Assembly (NCBI GenBank): GCA_037447655.1
Contig: JBBHKE010002469.1
Location: 153,820 to 217,819, forward strand
Direction: 5' to 3'
Source: Zygnema cylindricum
Taxonomy: Eukaryota; Streptophyta; Zygnematophyceae; Zygnematales; Zygnemataceae
DNA length: 64,000 nt
Made by a program: the position numbers and the translations under genes. Shown here one piece after another: positions 1-10,565 of the stretch. A model generated the notes under the pieces. That model made no database searches, was not told the origin of the DNA, and was given only the letters and a program-made list of their open reading frames with translations. Numbering within the stretch: position 1 is the first letter of the stretch; every line of letters starts with the position of its first letter.

Positions 1-310
1 CATTCCGTCGCAAACTAATGAGAAACTAGAGGACCAATCAGAGAAGAGAACACGTAAAAAAGGGCATGTTCTAAGTTCCTTCGCGGTTATTTTCGCTCTT
101 TACAAACGCTTGCGTGGCAGTACATTTTGGTTTGGAAGGCTTCGTACATATCATGTCCGCAAAGCGTTTACTTTTCGTACGGACAAGTGGCTCGTATCAC
201 GACACGCTAGTTGACGTAGACTAGCGTCACGTGCCAGTTCACGGCGGACAAAAAAAAGTACCGTTTCCATACCATACCGTTTTCCCATTTTTCAAGTGTG
301 AACCACGCAA
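1..310. repeat. Non-coding repeat unit, first copy
   Basis: This stretch recurs downstream in two pieces: bases 1-214 resemble 563-809, and about 208-310 resemble 1021-1124. The two halves of the second copy are separated by a small inverted-repeat element at 807-1021, so this copy shows the empty-site arrangement. The rest, 311-562, is unique in the window and contains no convincing gene. Short open frames here are low-complexity and lack any family motif. Confidence 0.7.
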
Positions 311-562
311 TAAATTTTGGCATCCGTACGCCAAATTTCATAAAATGACAAAAAACGCGGCGGTGACGGTCGGGGCGGTTGGTTTGACCGTTTTGGAGCG
401 TAGCGGCGGACAAAAGATGCAGTTCTATGCGTCAAAAATCGACAGCTGCGTATAGCAAACGGCAACTGCCGTCCGTCATCGGACATCATGTTCGGAATGC
501 ACTTTTTCGTTTCTGAAAAATTTCGAAAACGAAGCGCACGGCCGTGAACCGTACAATAATTC

Positions 563-1124
563 ATTCCGTCGCAAACTTATGAACAAACTAGAGGACCAAT
601 CACATAAGAGAACACGTAATGTCAAAAAAAAAAAACACCGATGGATAAAAAAAAATAGGGCATGTCCAAAGTTCCTTCGCGATTATTTTCGGTCTGTACA
701 AACGCTTGCGTGGCAGTACATTTTGGTTTGGAAGGATTCGTACATATCATGTCCGCAAAGCGTTTCTTTTCTCGTACGGGCAAGTGGCTCGAATCACGAC
801 ACGCTACACCGCCAATCGTTATTAGCGTTGTGTACGCTAATTCTGTCCGGCTCTTTTTTTTATTCTCAAATAGAATTATCCACACTATTTAAAAAAAACC
901 CTAATTCCTAATTAGAATAGACGATTTCTTCGAAAATTTTCAAATTCCCAATTAGCGTAAACCACGCTAATTATTCGTATACGCTAAAAAAACTTACACG
1001 CTAATAACGATTGGCGTTGTGGATGACGTAGGTTAGCGTCATTTGCCAGTTCACGGCGGACAAAAAAAAGTACCGTTTTCATACCATACCGTTTTCACCT
1101 TTTTCAAGTGTGAACCACGCAACT
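563..1124. repeat. Non-coding repeat unit, second copy, interrupted by a MITE
   Basis: Direct repeat of the 1-310 unit, roughly 560 bp downstream. The order of shared blocks is the same but a 215-bp inverted-repeat element splits it. Homology stops near 1124, after which the sequence becomes purine-rich and then joins the promoter region of LOR copy A. Nothing in it looks coding. Confidence 0.65.
807..1021. mobile_element. Small MITE of the TA/CACCG inverted-repeat family
   Basis: The left end reads CACCGCCAATCGTTATTAG after a TA. The right end is its inverted complement, with two extra bases near the tip. The same terminal motif recurs at 8221, 10043, 24171, 42005, 42145 and 45071. A TA on the left and insertion relative to repeat copy 1-310 suggest Tc1/mariner-like TA targeting; the right-hand TA is not preserved. 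It has no coding capacity. Confidence 0.7.
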
Positions 1125-1324
1125 GACTAGAGGGAGAGGAGCAGTAAACGGGAGGGGGAAGTTGGGACGGTTTTAAGTTGCTATTGGCGCACTCGGATTG
1201 ACTTTGACTGCATCTGTAGGTTTGACTTTGACTAGACTTTGACTCATTTTGACTTTTTGTGTTGTCGTTACGCGAGTTTCATCACCCGACCGTGTTCCCG
1301 AGGGGTAGGTTTTGTCGCTACTGT

Positions 1325-1797
1325 AAAGTACAGAACTGCAGTTGTAGAGTTTGACCTTTACTGTGCTACACCTTTCTATCCGTACATTGTGACTGCATTC
1401 CTGTCTGCGTTCTGTTCAATTTTTTCGTATCCGTGGTGTAAGATACAGTACGATCGTACGATCCCAATGTCCGGCAATACCGCGTTCACAGTCAACGACT
1501 TCTCTCATAGGTCGGCAGTCTCTACGCTCCCATTTTTCCCGTCAAAATTCACGTCACGTCACATCGCCGGCATTCGATCTCCAACCAGGGACAGCCACGT
1601 GTACCGCAGATTCCGGAGGCGTCGCTAGTTAAATTTGGAACGAAACACGTTACCGCCCAATTGACAATTGTGCTTTTCTCTTCTCTTCTCCTCCTCGCCT
1701 GCTTAGTGAATCCTCCTCTTCTCCTCCTCGTCTTCTTAGCGAATTATTCGATTTCTTCTTCTTATCGAATTATTCGATTTTCTCTCTCTGGTCAACC
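1325..1797 (+). promoter_or_regulatory. Upstream region of LOR copy A
   Basis: Bases 1325-1797 match the region upstream of copy C (8183-8220 continued at 13947-14386) over about 450 bp, which argues for a shared promoter and leader. Conserved pieces include a TTAAATTTGGAA block near 1629, a CAATTGACAATTG block near 1660, and a C/T-rich leader with repeated TTCTC/CCTCCT and GCGAATTATTCG motifs just before the ATG. No canonical TATA box is obvious. The transcription start is unknown. Confidence 0.45.
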
Positions 1798-3480
1798 ATG
1801 GCGACTTCAAAAGTAGTGCTGACGTCACCGACAACTCCTGTGGCTCTTATTGGCAGCCAGTTCTGCCACTCGCAGGAGTCCACGTGGATATTGAAGGATG
1901 GTTTTGACGCACGTTCCAAGGAGGAGCACCACATTGCTGACGTCAGTGGAAAACAACTCTTTCGCCTCAATGTCAAGTTAGTTTCTTCTTCTCTCCCTCC
2001 CTCTCTCTCCAGGATTTTGGATTTTTTTAAATTTTGCAAATCGGATGATATTTTTTTAATATTCTAATGTTTATCACTCGCCTATTATTTCTATTTCTTA
2101 TATTTTAACTGTCAAATTTAAATACCACAATAATGTTAGTCTTTTCCAAAAAAATCCCTTGATTTTTTGTCGTGTACCCAAAAACCATATCTTCTGTGAT
2201 CATATTTTTTTGATTTAATTCAGTTCGATTTTTCCTGAGAGCCCATTTTACTAAATTATTTTCCCTTCCCCCGCCCCCTTTTTTTTCCTTCCCTGGGTTT
2301 TCTTGACAACAGACCTAAAAGCAACCGATGGAAAAAAACTTTAAAGGACTCCAATGGAAACACTATTTGTTGTAGTTTCAGACCAAATACTCGGAACAAT
2401 GTTGTTTTTGTCTGCCCGGGAGAAGATTTTGACGAATCGAAATATTTTTTTCGAATGCAGTGGAAATCTAATGCAAAATCTGTTTCAATCAATGTATGTT
2501 CCCAATCGCAAATATTCGAACACGAATACTCTTACTTTTTTCTAAAAAAATTGTCTTAATTATGGTTTTAGGTTAGTTTTGGTTTATATTTTTGATAGCT
2601 ATTTTTAGTTTTGTGCTACATTGGTAGAGATATTCACATTTTTATCTTGTTTTGTTTTGATTTTTCTTACGTGTGGTTTTTTTGCTTTTTCCCCTTTTTT
2701 TAGGTCTATCTTCCACAATCAAATGACGAAAACCCCAATTTTATTATCGAAGGTTTGGGAAGCTCTCCGAGTTTCACGGTGAGTATATCACACTTGTGAA
2801 TTTAGTGATTTTCTTGTCTCCCCCTCCCCCCTTTGTTCTTAACATTCTCCAGCAATTCATATAATACTTCCTCTTTTAACATTTTATCCCAATTGTAAAT
2901 TCAATCCTCCCTTCTTTTGTTTTTTCAAAACCTCTTTAATGGTTGTAAACTAATTTTTACATTTTTCTAATGTTCGCCTTTTTTTTTTTTCTTTTTTTTT
3001 AAATCGTTTGAAAATCTGGCCTTGGATGGTGTAACTAAATTTTTTATAAACGATTAACATTCTTCAACATTCAATTTTAAGCTTAATTTTTGACATATTC
3101 ATGTTGTTCCATTTCCCGCATTTGCCTCTGTAAAGTTTTTTGTTTTTTGGGAGATTTTGCAGTTTAAAAAACCGGACGAGAAAGCTTTCGCTCACATTTT
3201 CTTTGAGATTACATCGTGGGTGTATTCCAAAAAAACCTACCATTGTACAATTAGCCAAAATGTTGACACAGCTTTCTTCCTTATGGTTTTATGCTATCTT
3301 GAGGACATGTTGCCCTCCATCGGCACTTCACAAATCAATGGTAAAATCTTCGTTGTTCGCCTTAATATTTTTTCTTAATATAATGTTTGATAATGAGTCA
3401 ATACATAATGTAACCAGGTTTTACTGTGGATTTGATTTTTAGATGTTTGCTCACGAATAACCACATTTGGTGTAGTTTGA
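1798..3480 (+). CDS. LURP-one-related (LOR) family protein, copy A
   Basis: Five proposed exons: 1798-1976, 2313-2493, 2704-2778, 3163-3340 and a short tentative 3443-3480, giving about 216 residues, a typical LOR length. All introns are GT-AG and phases fit. Conserved landmarks are the WILKDGFDAR region and IADVSGKQLF (about residues 30-55), CCSFRPN in exon 2, FIIEGLG in exon 3, and the C-terminal segment NVDTAFFLMVLCYLEDM (about 178-194). That last segment corresponds to the hydrophobic central helix of the Tubby-like barrel in this family. Family knowledge: LOR proteins resemble phospholipid-scramblase/Tubby domains, and Arabidopsis LURP1 acts in oomycete resistance; the substrate is unknown. 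The ATG 1798 lies in a good context (ACCATGG). If exon 5 is not used, translation ends at TAA 3376-3378. Pairs with copy C. Confidence 0.82.
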
Positions 3481-3806
3481 TGAACCTAATTATGACAACT
3501 CCTTAACCATTGATGAAAGCAATTTGGTTCATAGTTTGAGCTGTAAAAGGTATTCCATTGTAAACCAAAACATGATCCATTGAAGGGTAAACAATAGACG
3601 AGACTGGCTGTGTAAAACCACAATCGAAAAATTGAATCATTTGTGTTTGACAATTTAACGCTTACACTGGATCAACAAAAAGAACGTTGAAAAGAAAATA
3701 TTGAAAATTAACCATTGACATATTACCATTGAAGAATTAGCATTGACAAAAAAACATTGACAAATAGTGTGTACTGAATCTGACAGATATTGGAAAAGAC
3801 GAGGTA
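3481..3806. promoter_or_regulatory. A-B intergenic region, probable promoter of copy B
   Basis: This 326-bp spacer is homologous to the C-D spacer (16123-16512). Its 3' half is built of loosely repeated ACATTGACAAATTA-like words (about 3680-3770) directly before the copy B start. No TATA box or other element can be assigned with confidence, but conservation between the two gene pairs and its position make it the only candidate promoter for copy B. Confidence 0.4.
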
Positions 3807-5553
3807 ATGTTGACGTCACCGACTACTCCTATGGCTATTATTGGCAGCCGGTTCTGCCAATCACAGGAGTCCACGTGGATCCTGAAGGATGACTTTGACG
3901 CACGTTCCAAGGAGGAACATCCCATTGCTGACGTCAACGGACAGCTTCTCTTCAATCTCTCTGTCAAGTCCGTTTCTTCTCTCTCCCTCCCTCTCTTCTT
4001 GGGATTTTGCGTTCATTTAGTTTTTGCAAACCTGGTGACATTTGTTTTTTTTACTTTCCATTTTGCTTGTGTTTGACTCAATACTTCAAAAGTTTTCTAT
4101 AAATCATTTTTCTTTTTTTATTTGTACTTTTGCCTGAATTTTTTCTCTTTAACAGTCAAATTTCACCACAACCTGATCTTGTCGTTTCCAGAAACTTCCT
4201 TCGTTTTTTTTGTCGTGTACCCAAAAACCAAACCTTGCATGCAAATGCTCTTTCTTTTAGGTTTTTGTCTGTCCAAATTCGTACCAAATCCATGTTTCTA
4301 AATCACCTCCCCTCCCCCCTCCCCCCTCCCCCCTCTCACCTTTTTTTTCCTTCTGGTTTTCCTGACAACAGACACAAAAGCAATCACTGGAAAAAAACGT
4401 TGATGGACTCCAATGGAAACACTATTTGTTGTAGTTTCAGACCAAATGTTTTGAAAGATGATGTTTTTGTTTGCTCGGGAGACCATTTCGACGAATCAAA
4501 ATATTTATTTCGAATGCAATGCGACCGCTTTATACCCAACAAACCATGTTTTACAATCAGCGTATGTCACAAATATTTTCAAACACAAACATTTTTGTAT
4601 TAAAACATTTCGTATTTAATGAAGGTTTATTTATTTTCACTTCTATTCACGTCTGATCCTAGTTTCAGTTTTGATCTTACATAGTTTCGGTTTTGAATTT
4701 GACTTCGGTTTATTTTTTGATTTCGTTCCCTGGAGCTAAAGTGGTTTGAACTTTCACAATTTTTTTTTCTGTTTTGGTATTTTTTGTGATTCTGTGTGTT
4801 TTTCGTTTTTTCCTTTTTTCAGATCTATCTTCCAGAATCCCCTTTAGACAACCCCGATTTTATTGTGGAGCATTTGGGAAGCTTCCCGGGAGTCACGGTG
4901 AGTCTGCCACAATTGTGAATTTAGTTAGATTTTTTTATTTTTTTTGTGATTTTTTTTTTCCCCTCCCCCCTTTGTTTTTAACACTAATTGGCATATCCAA
5001 ATGATCTTTCCTTTTTTAATTTTTTTCCCTATTGTGAATTTACTCCCTACTGTTTTTTTCTTCTTTATACCTATTTGACAAATGCTAAGGAATTTCGCAT
5101 TGTTCTACTGTTGACCATTCCCATAATAATTAATTAGATCGTTTGCACGAACCATGATCTTAGCAAATTCACATTTTTATACATAATTAAAACAACTCAC
5201 ATTCGATTTTAAGTTTTTTTAATCGAGAATTTTCATGTTCTGTTTTCTATTTTCCATTTTCCATGTTTTCGATTTTGCATGTTTCCTATGCTTTTTATTG
5301 AAGTCTTTTGTTTTTTTTGGTGATTTTGCAGCTTAGGACACCGGACAAGACAACTTTCGCTAAGGTCTCCCTGGAGATTACTTCGTGGTGGTTTGCCAAA
5401 AAATCTTACCATTGTACAATTAGCAAAAATGTCGACACTGCTTTCTTTCTTATGGTTTTATCCTATCTTGAGGACATGTTCGTGGAATATGTTCCCTCGC
5501 CTGCCCGTATAGCCGGAGAACTCGCCGTTGGTCTTATGGGACTTAAAGACTAG
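3807..5553 (+). CDS. LURP-one-related (LOR) family protein, copy B
   Basis: Four exons: 3807-3967, 4372-4561, 4823-4897 and 5332-5553, all with GT-AG borders, giving about 215 residues. Exon order and phases equal copies A, C and D. The N-terminus is shorter than in A/C (starts MLTSPTTPMAII). The block STWILKDDFDARSKEEHPIA is present, exon 2 carries CCSFRPN and ends in a Cys-containing segment (RFIPNKPCFTIS), and exon 4 contains the hydrophobic helix NVDTAFFLMVLSYLEDM (about 175-191). The C-terminus differs from A/C: it runs on through EYVPSPARIAGELAVG to a TAG without another intron. Closest relative in the window is copy D. Probable Tubby-C-terminal-like/scramblase-type fold; biochemical role inferred from family only. 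Confidence 0.83.
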
Positions 5554-6184
5554 TAGATATGCAGCAATATCTTTCATCACTTAAATTACTTTAATATGTA
5601 ATTTCAAAAATTAGCATAACATTGTATCTTCCATAGTCACCGCATTTTTTAGGAGAAAATTTGTGCATTGCGAATGTTCGGGAAGAATAGTTGGCAAAGT
5701 TAGAAGCCCCGATCTTTTTCCATATTCAACAAAAGGTCATATTTTGTAAGACAACAAAAATAAATAACACAAATGAGAAAAAATTAACTTCACAAACATT
5801 TGGTGTTTGTTCCATTGCATGTCAAAAAATCAATCTATTGATTACATAAAGTGAGTCAAATGCCAAAATCAAAAAAGAGAAAACAAAATGAAAAAAGAAG
5901 TATCACTTGCAAGTATCGAATACAAATTTATAGCTTAAAGTTTTGACCTCGTGCGGTGTTGAGCAAACTAAAGCATGTGGTTAAAAATGCATGAAAGAAA
6001 AAAATTGAAAGAAACATTCTAGTATAGTGTGACTCCTCCCATGACTTTTTCGACATCACAATAAAAGTAAAGGAACCCTCAATCGGAAGGGTCAAAAAAT
6101 AAAATAGGAAGAGAAAGAAGAATCAGTGGAACTGGACGGGAATAGGCTAGACTACAACGGTTCGGTAGAATTTCTTACATATGA
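5554..6184. other. Intergenic DNA after copy B, no feature seen
   Basis: AT-rich non-coding DNA. The first ~30 bases match the sequence after copy D up to the point where an LTR (18419) is inserted there, so this copy shows the undisturbed site. Beyond that I see no coding, repeat or RNA signal. Confidence 0.5.
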
Positions 6185-6436
6185 TTTCTGTTGGATGGAG
6201 TTTCAGCCAACGATGGTTCCCTCAAGAAAGTTTACCGCACAAATATTTTGTGGGTTCAGTTCAACCCTGAACCAAACCCTAAAACATTCATGTACGGCAT
6301 ATCTGGCATTCGCGCCGAACATATGGTCGCGTCCGAAGGTGCGACGGTTTTTTGTGAAATTGCCGAATGTTGGTATTGCACTATGGCTACTTCCATGATA
6401 AAAAATAAAAGGTTGACTATCTTTGAGCAAATATGA
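6185..6436 (+). CDS. Unrecognised open frame, possible exon or gene relic
   Basis: An 80-residue frame bounded upstream by TGA 6182-6184 and ending at a TGA at 6434-6436. Composition is balanced and protein-like (for example ILWVQFNPEPNPKTFMYGIS, EGATVFCEIAECWYCTMATS), unlike the A/T-driven frames around it, but there is no ATG at its head. A second frame (6126-6190) could precede it after a shift or splice. I recognise no family. It lies between LOR copy B and a MITE cluster and could equally be a fragment of an old transposon. Confidence 0.25.
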   Translation, partial: FLLDGVSANDGSLKKVYRTNILWVQFNPEPNPKTFMYGISGIRAEHMVASEGATVFCEIAECWYCTMATSMIKNKRLTIFEQI

Positions 6437-6542
6437 GATCCCCACCTTTGTAAATGAAAAGTCTGTTTATTCTGGTTATTAATTGTTTAATATATTAATG
6501 GAGTATATTAACGATTTTATCCACTTCATATCATCGCTTTTA

Positions 6543-7195
6543 GGGCATTTCCCCATGTAACACAAACTTAGGGTACGGCTAACTTAACGAGCTTACTTTG
6601 TATTGGACCCGGATTTCAGGTGTCTCTATGTGTTTACTCGAAATTACTACTTAACTTTGTGACGATTGTATACGTCGGCAATACCCGTGACGGTTGTCAA
6701 CGTGTACAATTTGTATTTGCCAGACCGTATTTTTTTGAAACTTTTTGAAGCGTCGCAAGACACGTCGTAATTTTTGAAACGATTTGGCATGTCGCATGTC
6801 ATTGCGTGACATCGTAGATGTACAGCCTTGCAGCCCTGGCTGTATGACATGCCTTTTCGTAAACCTCTCCCGTCCGGGTGCCATGACTTCGCAGATTTTA
6901 CAACTTTGCGTGAAATGACACTGCAGCCTCGAGACCATTGCCAAAAAAATTTTATACGAGGTGCATGCGGACAAAATCGAACAGCCCTGTACTTTTTTTA
7001 GTCGTCAAAAACTTTTGAAAACTTTTCACACGTGGGAACATGTTTTACTATTTGTCTAAAAGGCTCTACTTTGCTTAAAACACATTGCGATGTGGTTTAT
7101 GATAAGTTTGAAGATGACGTGATAGTGGGTCGAAAAAAACAAAAGACGACAAATATTTGTACATCTTAAATTCGAGAATGACACAAATTTACTTA
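6543..7195. mobile_element. PIF/Harbinger-like MITE, 5' part
   Basis: Begins GGGCATTTCCCCATGTAA after a TTA (6540-6542) and shows the internal sequence of the family seen whole at 39925-40694 (the AACTTACTTTGTATT block, a GACGATTGTATACGTCG block and the GAGACC...AAAAA segment). It is cut at 7195 by a second element of a related subfamily. I do not see its right terminus after 7972, so it is treated as truncated. Confidence 0.6.
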
Positions 7196-7972
7196 GGGTA
7201 TGTGCCCATGTACTTGTAACTTACTGAACTTACTTTGTATTTTAGCGTGAATCCACCAGACCCGGTTTTCAAGTGTCCCTATGTGTAAGAATGTAATTGT
7301 AACTTACGTTTGTGACGATTGTATACGTCGACAATACCCGTGACAGTTGTCAACTTCTACAATCTGTGTTGTCGCACGTTATTTTTTGGAACTGGGAGTG
7401 ACGTCGCATGTCTTAGCGTGACATTGTAGACGTACCGTATTCCAACCTGTGTAGTTTCACAGGTTGAAGAAGATGCGCTTTGCCCTCGCATCTCCTGTCC
7501 GGTCGACGTGAAATGGCATCGGAATTTCAAGACCCCTGCAAAAAAAAAAAACCGTGCTGAACAAAAACAGACAGAACCAAACAAATTTTGTACTTTTCTT
7601 CGTTGTATTGAACGGAACCGGACAGAACATAGCGAATTCAGTACTTTTCTTTGTCCCTGAAAATCGTATGAAAATTTTAAAAAATTTCGTCACGTGTGAA
7701 TATATGTTCCTATTTGTTTTTCAAAAATACCTAGTTTTAAAACACATTGCGCATGTGTTTGAAACAAAGTTTGAAGATGACGTTTTTTTGTGGAAGGTGG
7801 TCGAAAAACACAAGACGACAAATTTTCGTACATCCTAAGTTCGAGGATGACACAAATTGTACTCTACAAATCTGCTATTCCTTCGTACGGTTGCAACTTA
7901 GGCAGTACGACGCTATTTTTACATGAAAACGACAGAAAAAAAACCCCTACTTATGCACATGGGGACATACCC
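7196..7972. mobile_element. PIF/Harbinger-like MITE, full length, TTA duplication
   Basis: 777 bp with inverted ends: left GGGTATGTGCCCATGTAC, right the complement of GGGTATGTCCCCATGTGC. Direct TTA trinucleotides flank it (7193-7195 and 7973-7975). Close relatives lie at 12729-13504 and 43972-44750, with TTA and TAA duplications. There is no transposase frame. Ends starting GGG plus a 3-bp TTA/TAA duplication are the pattern of PIF/Harbinger (Tourist-type) elements. Confidence 0.8.
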
Positions 7973-7975
7973 TTA

Positions 7976-8182
7976 TACTTTTTTTTTGAAAAGGGTTTAT
8001 TACCCAAATTAGAATCAATAACTTTAATTATTTCTTTACTCTAATTACGATACACGGTGTAGTGTACAGTATGGGTATCGAATAAGACGACAAATTTTCG
8101 TACATCCTAAGTTCAGGGATGACGCAAATTCGTATGGACAAGTTCGGGAATACAGTATGGGTATCGAACAAGCCTCCATAGA
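7976..8182. other. Mixed repeat debris upstream of the copy C promoter
   Basis: Contains another short piece of the Harbinger-like family (the GACGACAAATTTTCGTACATCC block near 8085) and twice the word ACAGTATGGGTATCGAA. It is bordered on the right by the region homologous to the copy A promoter. No gene seen. Confidence 0.45.
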
Positions 8183-8251
8183 GTACAGTACTGCGGTTGT
8201 AGAGTTTGTCCTGTACTGTACACCGTCAATCATTATTAAAGGAATAAATAG

Positions 8252-9219
8252 CAGTGTTGTTCAAATCGTGCTATTTTTTCAATTTTTACTATTTAAACGT
8301 ATAATTCGTGACTTTTGAAAAAATCGCAAAAAAACGCGTTGTACTTTCTGTCCGGTAAATTGAACGGACAGTACAATATTTCCCGTAAAATGTACGTTTT
8401 GTTATAGAAATGTACGGAAATCGAGGAAAAGATACGTCGCAGTTATTAGTACTTTCTGTCCAGTGAACTGAAAAGAAAAATCATGGAACCAGTACGACAT
8501 TTAATCGAAAATGTACGGAAATTTTTGAAAAGAGACGTTGAAACGTCACAGTATATTCTCGCGGTAAGTTTGAAAAATGTACGGGCGTCTTCTTCGGTTT
8601 TTTTTGAAAGAAGCCGCCATGGAATCTTGAAAACGAAACCGCAAGGAAGGCGCCTCCCTATATCTTACCCACTTTATTTTTTTGCAGTCGTGTGATGGCT
8701 GAGAGATAGAAAGAGAAGGCGACCATGGCTGTTTGTCAGACAACATTATTATTTTGCAGTCGTGTGATGTCTGAGAGATAGAGAGAGAAGGCGACCATGG
8801 CTATCTGTCAGATAGCTGACAAAAATTGATAGCATCAGCCAGTTTGACAAATTATGCTCCTGCTCTGTCAGATATCTGACAAAAATAGATAGCATCAGCC
8901 AGTTTGACGAAATATGCTCCTGCCAACTTTTAAACCCGGGTCTGTAATGCATGGACGTAGCCTGAATCTGATTTCGCCGTTACCAGTTGATGAAAGAATT
9001 ACGATACACGCTTAAAGTGTAATATTTATATAAACATTATATTTTGTTTACGCCTATATCTTTTTTTTTTGTTTTATATGTACGGAAGTATATGCACGGA
9101 AGTGTACGGATTAAAATTCATTAACAATTTTTAACGATTTGTTCAAAAGGTTCAATGCGTTCGTTACGCATAATTCGTCGCGATTGGTACGTTTGCACTA
9201 ATCGCCGTGAACAACTATG
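8252..9219. mobile_element. Non-autonomous hAT element with 8-bp target duplication
   Basis: Begins CAGTGTTGTTCA and ends with the complement of CATAGTTGTTCA. The perfect 8-bp direct repeat ATAAATAG flanks it (8244-8251 and 9220-9227). The 968-bp body has no transposase frame but contains two short tandem duplications (8680-8930). Terminal CAG/CAT bases, short inverted ends and an 8-bp duplication are diagnostic of the hAT superfamily. Confidence 0.85.
8680..8930. repeat. Two tandem duplications inside the hAT element
   Basis: A roughly 69-bp unit (starting TTTGCAGTCGTGTGATG) occurs at about 8684 and 8753. A roughly 61-bp unit (CTGTCAGATA.CTGACAAAAA, then GATAGCATCAGCCAG) occurs at about 8804 and 8865. 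Both are imperfect and non-coding. Confidence 0.7.
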
Positions 9220-9411
9220 ATAAATAGAGTAAAAAAAAATTAGTGTTTTTTTTTGTTTGAAAAAAATCATATATACTAATTAATCCCTAACTGTAATTTG
9301 GGTTGTCATGAATTAGGGTGTGGCCCCATGTAGTTGTAACTTAGCGTACTTACTTTGTATTTTAGCGCGGATCCGGCGGACTCAGATTTCAAGCGTCTCT
9401 ATGTGTTCTCT

Positions 9412-9869
9412 CCATAGTTTTAAAGTAGGTGAAAGTCGCCCATACAATATGCCTATTGTACGTAAATTTTACAATACTACCTTAAGACCCATATTGTATT
9501 GGCTGCAAAATGAAATAAAATAGTAACAGGGTTGAGTTGCACATCGATCGACAGAGAATTAAATGTCATGTCTAAATTTTGAGAAACATTTGGACAAATA
9601 AATATTTTTCTATGTGTTTTGAGGTACTTTTTATTTTAACCGTCAGATTTGGACGATCTGACGGTCTCTGATCAAAGTAGCGATCTAAGAAGATCACATG
9701 GAAAGCCCATAACACAACTTACGATAGGACTATCGTCAGATTCTAACGATCGGACGGTCGCTGATCAAAGTAGCGATCTAAGAAGATCACATGGAAAGCC
9801 CGTAACACAACTTACGCTAAAGGCGGCCTATTTAAGGCCTACGAAAAAATGCCTACTTTTGAACTATGG
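9412..9869. mobile_element. MITE with CCATAGTT ends and TTCTCT duplication
   Basis: Left end CCATAGTTTTAAAGTAGG, right end the complement of CCATAGTTCAAAAGTAGG. The direct repeat TTCTCT flanks it (9406-9411 and 9870-9875). Inside, a 93-bp period tandem duplication (about 9649-9815) contains GATCAAAGTAGCGATCTAAG twice. Non-coding; superfamily unassigned. It interrupts the Harbinger-like element, whose sequence resumes after it. Confidence 0.75.
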
Positions 9870-10042
9870 TTCTCTCGAAAATTTGGGAACTTAAGTTTGT
9901 GATGACTGTATAAGTCGACAACGCCCATGACGGCTGTCACCGTGTACAATTTGTGATGACACACCGGATTGTTAAAAACTGTTTGTGACGTCGCAAAAAA
10001 TTTCGTGACACGTAGTAGACGCCATACCTTTACAGTACAGTA

Positions 10043-10563
10043 CACCGCGAATCGTTATTAGTGTCAACAACTCTAATTTGGGTTCTTAAAACTTTGATTT
10101 TTTCCTCAAATTAGATACGTGATTATAGTTTTTCCTTGACGTTAATTAAGGTACCGTACAAAATAGCGTAAAGAACGAAAGTACAATAATATCTAAATAG
10201 TGTGGTGTATGGTCGATGTTAGACCGTACATAAATGTTCATTTTCAAGTGAATTTTTTACAAAAAATGACTTAAATCAGACGCGCACGCATAGGAACGTG
10301 CGCTAAAAAAACGGGATTACTCTGACATGTACGAATATTTAATTTTCACGACGGCGTACGATTTCTAATATTTTGTACGTGTACATACATTAATGTATGT
10401 GATCGTACAGAAAAAAGTCCATTTTTGCTGTTCCAAATTAGCATTAACGCCGAAATTAGAATACACCTTTTAAAAAAAAAAAACCAAATTCTTAATTAGA
10501 ATCAATTACGGTAAATTTCCTTCCACACTATTTAAACTTTGACACTAATAACGATTGGCGGTG
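10043..10563. mobile_element. TA-target inverted-repeat MITE
   Basis: 521 bp with nearly perfect ends: left CACCGCGAATCGTTATTAG, right the complement of CACCGCCAATCGTTATTAG. TA lies on both sides (10041-10042, 10564-10565). The body matches the element at 42145-42682, including the CTTGACGTTAATTAAGGTAC block. Non-coding. Confidence 0.83.
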
Positions 10564-10565
10564 TA

